A stretch of DNA of 9,057 bases from Methanomicrobiales archaeon. Its GTDB lineage: Archaea > Halobacteriota > Methanomicrobia > Methanomicrobiales > JACTUA01. The position numbers were made by a program, and so were the translations under genes. The stretch spans positions 1 through 9,057 of the forward strand of contig JAJRCS010000051.1 of NCBI GenBank assembly GCA_028678815.1, in the 5' to 3' direction. How positions within the stretch are numbered: the stretch's first letter is position 1; each line of letters starts with the position of its first letter. Below, piece after piece: positions 7,208 to 9,057 of this stretch. Under the pieces are notes generated by a model, which ran no database searches, was not told the origin of the DNA, and saw only the letters and a program-made list of their open reading frames with translations.

Positions 7208-7214
7208 TTTTATA
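7208..7214 (+). promoter_or_regulatory. TATA box for the first small paralog
   Basis: TTTTATA lies in the 61-base gap after pheS. Its centre is about 28 bases before the ATG at 7239, and no ribosome binding site lies between. This predicts a leaderless or nearly leaderless transcript and marks the end of the synthetase operon. Confidence 0.7.
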
Positions 7215-7238
7215 CCTTGCCCGGCGAGAGTATCTCCT

Positions 7239-7496
7239 ATGGCACACGGGGACCAGCGTCCGAAGGTGAGGGTGCCCCACCGGGTGTACGAGCTCCTCGG
7301 GGATCCCCGGCTCGCCCGGCACCTGGAGATGACGAGGGAGAACCATGAGCGGGGCTTCGTGATGCTCCAGAGCCACCTCCTCCACGAAGCCGACCGGACC
7401 GGGGACACCCGGTACACGGACCTCCTCGACTGGCTGAAGAAGCACAGGCAGGAGTTCTTCTTCGGGGTGACGTACGGGTTCGAGGACGGGCGGTGA
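7239..7496 (+). CDS. Small conserved protein, paralog 1 of a tandem pair (unknown function)
   Basis: 85 residues starting at the ATG at 7239 (MAHGDQRPK). An upstream in-frame ATG at 7137 lies inside pheS, so the TATA-matched start is preferred. The protein is soluble, with no signal peptide, membrane helix, cysteine motif or known catalytic motif. The first third holds a KVRVPHRVYELL segment that could be a strand followed by a helix. The C-terminus is WLKKHRQEFFFGVTYGFE (64-81), rich in aromatics and basic residues. Residues 8-85 align without gaps to the protein at 7575-7817, with 28 identities by my count, concentrated in WLK-HR-EFF-GV--GFE. The two are clearly duplicates. I do not recognise the family, and nearby genes do not suggest a role. 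Confidence 0.85.
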   Translation: MAHGDQRPKVRVPHRVYELLGDPRLARHLEMTRENHERGFVMLQSHLLHEADRTGDTRYTDLLDWLKKHRQEFFFGVTYGFEDGR

Positions 7497-7523
7497 AGGG
7501 TGCCCCGGAGAGAAGAACAATTC

Positions 7524-7532
7524 TAATATATA
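7524..7532 (+). promoter_or_regulatory. TATA box for the second small paralog
   Basis: TAATATATA is the most AT-rich run in the right half of the window. Its centre is about 47 bases before the ATG at 7575. Transcription should start near 7553-7556, leaving a leader of about 20 bases that contains only a weak CAGGA ribosome binding site (7556-7560). Confidence 0.75.
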
Positions 7533-7574
7533 CCCGCCCGAAGTACTCCTAGCTTCAGGACCGGCCGATCCCCC

Positions 7575-7817
7575 ATGGAAGCGAAGATCAAGGTTCCCCG
7601 GGATGTCTTCGATGTGCTCGAAACTCTGAGGACCGGCGGTTTCCTCGATATCGCGAGGAAGGAGAAGGAGAAGGGGTTCCTCATCGCCCTCACCCACTGC
7701 AAGTTCGAGTACGAGAAGAAGAAGGACGTGAAGTTCATGAACACCTACGAGTGGCTGAAGCGGCACAGGGCCGAGTTCTTCTGGGGTGTTCTCGACGGGT
7801 TCGAGATCGGGGGCTGA
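7575..7817 (+). CDS. Small conserved protein, paralog 2 of a tandem pair (unknown function)
   Basis: 80 residues starting MEAKIKVPRDVFDVL. It is soluble, highly charged and lysine/glutamate-rich in the middle (ARKEKEKGF, KFEYEKKKD), which suggests helix. It ends in WLKRHRAEFFWGVLDGFE (60-77), the same signature as the protein at 7239-7496. The 78-residue alignment with that protein has no gaps, so the pair arose by duplication and both copies keep the core residues. This copy is more lysine-rich, while the first has more His and Arg. Its own strong TATA box means it can be expressed separately from the first copy. Function and family are not recognised. The amphipathic basic C-terminus could bind nucleic acid or a partner protein, but that is a guess. 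Confidence 0.87.
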   Translation: MEAKIKVPRDVFDVLETLRTGGFLDIARKEKEKGFLIALTHCKFEYEKKKDVKFMNTYEWLKRHRAEFFWGVLDGFEIGG

Positions 7818-7831
7818 GCCCTCCGGGGCTC
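7816..7831 (+). terminator. Hairpin over the stop of the second paralog, possible terminator
   Basis: GAGCCC (7816-7821) pairs perfectly with GGGCTC (7826-7831) around a TCCG tetraloop. An alternative stem, CCGGGG/CCCCGG (7823-7836), overlaps it. No T-tract follows, and archaeal termination usually needs one, so a role in termination is uncertain. It could instead protect the 3' end of the RNA. Confidence 0.3.
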
Positions 7832-7885
7832 CCCGGGATGAGATGCCGTCGACACCATGTTGTCAGGAGGGGAGGGGATGCACCG

Positions 7886-8086
7886 ATGAACGGACCTGAA
7901 GGCTGCCCGATCACGACCCTGTATGCCATCAGGTCCGGTGTCCCCCTCATCGGGCTCGGGATGTTCCTCATCCTCGCGGGGTTCCTCGGTCTCGTCGTGC
8001 CGGGGCTGCCTGTACCCCCCTTCCCGGTCAGCCTGATCTTTGCGGCCTTCGGCCTCTTCCTCATCTGGGCCGGGCTCACGAAGTGA
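7886..8086 (+). CDS. Small two-helix membrane protein (unknown function)
   Basis: 66 residues. After a short N-terminal segment with one Cys (C7) there are two hydrophobic helices, about 19-42 and 47-65, joined by a proline-rich turn (PGLPVPPFP, 40-48). It has no signal peptide and almost no soluble domain. The ATG at 7886 is chosen because GGAGG (7871-7875) lies upstream; longer in-frame starts have no ribosome binding site and would add an Arg-rich, out-of-character extension. The stop at 8084-8086 is 13 bases before the HEAT-repeat gene, so the two are very probably co-transcribed. I see no TATA box in the 68 bases upstream, so the transcript may begin at the paralog promoter. Family not recognised. 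Confidence 0.75.
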   Translation: MNGPEGCPITTLYAIRSGVPLIGLGMFLILAGFLGLVVPGLPVPPFPVSLIFAAFGLFLIWAGLTK

Positions 8087-8093
8087 AGGAGGG
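8086..8093 (+). promoter_or_regulatory. Ribosome binding site fixing the HEAT-repeat GTG start
   Basis: AAGGAGGG lies six bases before the GTG at 8100 and immediately follows the stop of the membrane-protein gene. It selects this GTG over an in-frame ATG at 8040, which lies inside the upstream gene. Confidence 0.75.
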
Positions 8094-8099
8094 AACCAG

Positions 8100-8582
8100 G
8101 TGGACCGGGAACAGGCAGAGAGGGAGGTCCAGGTCCTCTCCTCGCACCCGGATCCCGCCGCGAGGGTCCGGGCCGCCCGGGATCTCGGCGGTACCGGGGG
8201 TGACCCGGCCATCGGGGCCCTGGTCCGGGCCCTCCACGATCCCGTGAAGGAGGTGCGGGCAGAGGCCGCGGGGGCCCTCGCAGCCATCGGCCTCCCTGCC
8301 CTCGGTGCCCTCACCGGCGCCCTCGGGGACGGGGACTGGGTGGTGAGGTACCGGGCAGCCGAGGCCCTGGGGTTCATCCGGGATGGGCGATCCTTCACCG
8401 CCCTCGCCGGGGCGCTGGGGGATGAGAGGGACCATGTCCGGTACATGGCGGCAAAGGGCCTCGGGAGGATCGGGGACAGGAGGGCAGAGGGTCCCCTCAC
8501 CCTGGCCCTCTCAGACGAGAACCCCTTTGTCCGGCGGGCAGCCAGGGATGCCCTCGCGGCACTGCAGGCTCGGCCTGCGTGA
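8100..8582 (+). CDS. HEAT-repeat protein (PBS-lyase-like HEAT repeats)
   Basis: 160 residues starting at the GTG at 8100, almost entirely alpha-helical repeats. The VR--AA--L helix signature occurs five times, beginning at residues 23, 52, 82, 113 and 144, a period of 29-31. Each copy is preceded by a D/E-rich turn of the type DPVKEVR or DERDHVR. This is the short HEAT-like repeat first described in phycobilisome lyases. In archaea it is usually a protein-binding scaffold rather than an enzyme, and there is no reason to expect phycobilin chemistry here. No catalytic domain is attached. The gene follows the two-helix membrane protein by 13 bases, so the two products could act together at the membrane; that is inference. 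It converges with the phosphatase gene 25 bases away. Confidence 0.9.
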   Translation: MDREQAEREVQVLSSHPDPAARVRAARDLGGTGGDPAIGALVRALHDPVKEVRAEAAGALAAIGLPALGALTGALGDGDWVVRYRAAEALGFIRDGRSFTALAGALGDERDHVRYMAAKGLGRIGDRRAEGPLTLALSDENPFVRRAARDALAALQARPA

Positions 8583-8607
8583 TCCTGGGCCGGGACTCCT
8601 CCGGGGC

Positions 8608-9057
8608 CTACAGCCGGCAGACAATGACCGAGAGGTTGTCGGTGCTCCCGCCGGAGACGGCGGCATCGAGCAGGGCGAGGGCGGCATCCCGGTTTCCCGG
8701 CGTCAGGGCGAGCTCCCGGAACCGCTCCGGCTCGATGTAATCATGGATCCCGTCGGAGGTCAGGACGAGCACCCGGCCGGCCGCGTTCATTTCAGAGATG
8801 TCCGGGACATATCCCCTCTCCAGGCCGAGGGCATGGGTGATGATGTTCGCCTGGGGGTGCCGGATTGCCTTCTCCTCCGAGAGTTCGCCCGCATCGATGA
8901 GCTGCTGGAGGTAGCTGTGGTCCTTCGTGTGCCAGCAGCTCTTCCCATCGATGACGTAGGCCCGGCTGTCCCCGAGGTTCCCGATGGTGCACCGGCCCTC
9001 CCGGGAGACGATGCAGGCGGTGAGGGTCGTCCCCGAGTTGATCCCGTGCTCCCGGTT
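8608..9057 (-). CDS. PP2C-family serine/threonine protein phosphatase (N-terminus beyond window)
   Basis: The reverse complement is open from the window edge to TAG at 8608-8610, giving the last 149 residues. Motifs in order are SGTTLTACIV (8-17), NLGDSRAYVI (27-36), a KDHSYLQQLIDAGE helix region (45-58), a TSDGIHDYI motif (100-108) and STDNLSVIV (138-146). D102 and D140 are the conserved metal-binding aspartates of the PPM/PP2C fold. The enzyme hydrolyses phosphoserine or phosphothreonine using Mn or Mg ions. The first metal-binding motif and the start codon lie to the right of the window. The visible part has no membrane segment. A short ATG-initiated frame at 8790 is only an internal Met of this gene. 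No partner kinase is visible in the window. Confidence 0.93.
   Translation of the reverse strand, partial: NREHGINSGTTLTACIVSREGRCTIGNLGDSRAYVIDGKSCWHTKDHSYLQQLIDAGELSEEKAIRHPQANIITHALGLERGYVPDISEMNAAGRVLVLTSDGIHDYIEPERFRELALTPGNRDAALALLDAAVSGGSTDNLSVIVCRL

Noticed and set aside
8583..8607. Terminator hairpin between the convergent HEAT and phosphatase genes
   Set aside because: The 25-base gap has short GGCC/CCGG self-complementary pieces but no continuous stem and no T-tract.

Overview
The window is strongly G+C-rich DNA from a euryarchaeal methanogen, most likely of the order Methanomicrobiales. The evidence is the archaeal-type TrpS, PheS and two-repeat EndA, TATA boxes at archaeal spacing, leaderless starts mixed with GGAGG/GGTGA ribosome binding sites, and a DUF4013-like membrane protein. 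I cannot name the species. There is no mobile element, CRISPR array, tRNA or rRNA gene that I can support. The gaps between genes are all shorter than about 120 bases.

Layout. On the minus strand at the left edge, a six-helix DUF4013-like membrane protein (320-1141) overlaps by ATGA a FkbM-type methyltransferase that runs off the window (1-323). Divergent from these is a radical SAM/SPASM enzyme (1235-2407) that looks like a peptide-modifying enzyme rather than a canonical sulfatase maturase. After a 110-base structured leader comes endonuclease IV (nfo, 2518-3414). A clear TATA box then starts a tight tRNA-function operon: tRNA-splicing endonuclease (endA, 3469-4476), tryptophanyl-tRNA synthetase (trpS, 4473-5747) and phenylalanyl-tRNA synthetase alpha (pheS, 5751-7177). 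pheS is broken by one missing base near 6863, but both halves are conserved. pheT does not follow.

Next come two small proteins (7239-7496 and 7575-7817), each with its own TATA box. They are paralogs that align without gaps over 78 residues, and I recognise no named family. They are followed by a 66-residue two-helix membrane protein (7886-8086) and a five-repeat HEAT protein (8100-8582) that appear to share a transcript. A PP2C-type protein phosphatase converges from the minus strand (8608-9057, its N-terminus off the window).

Functionally, the centre of the window is housekeeping: tRNA maturation and charging, plus base-excision repair. The flanks hold less understood genes. The items most worth a second look are the pheS frameshift, the radical SAM enzyme without a visible substrate, and the tandem small-protein pair.
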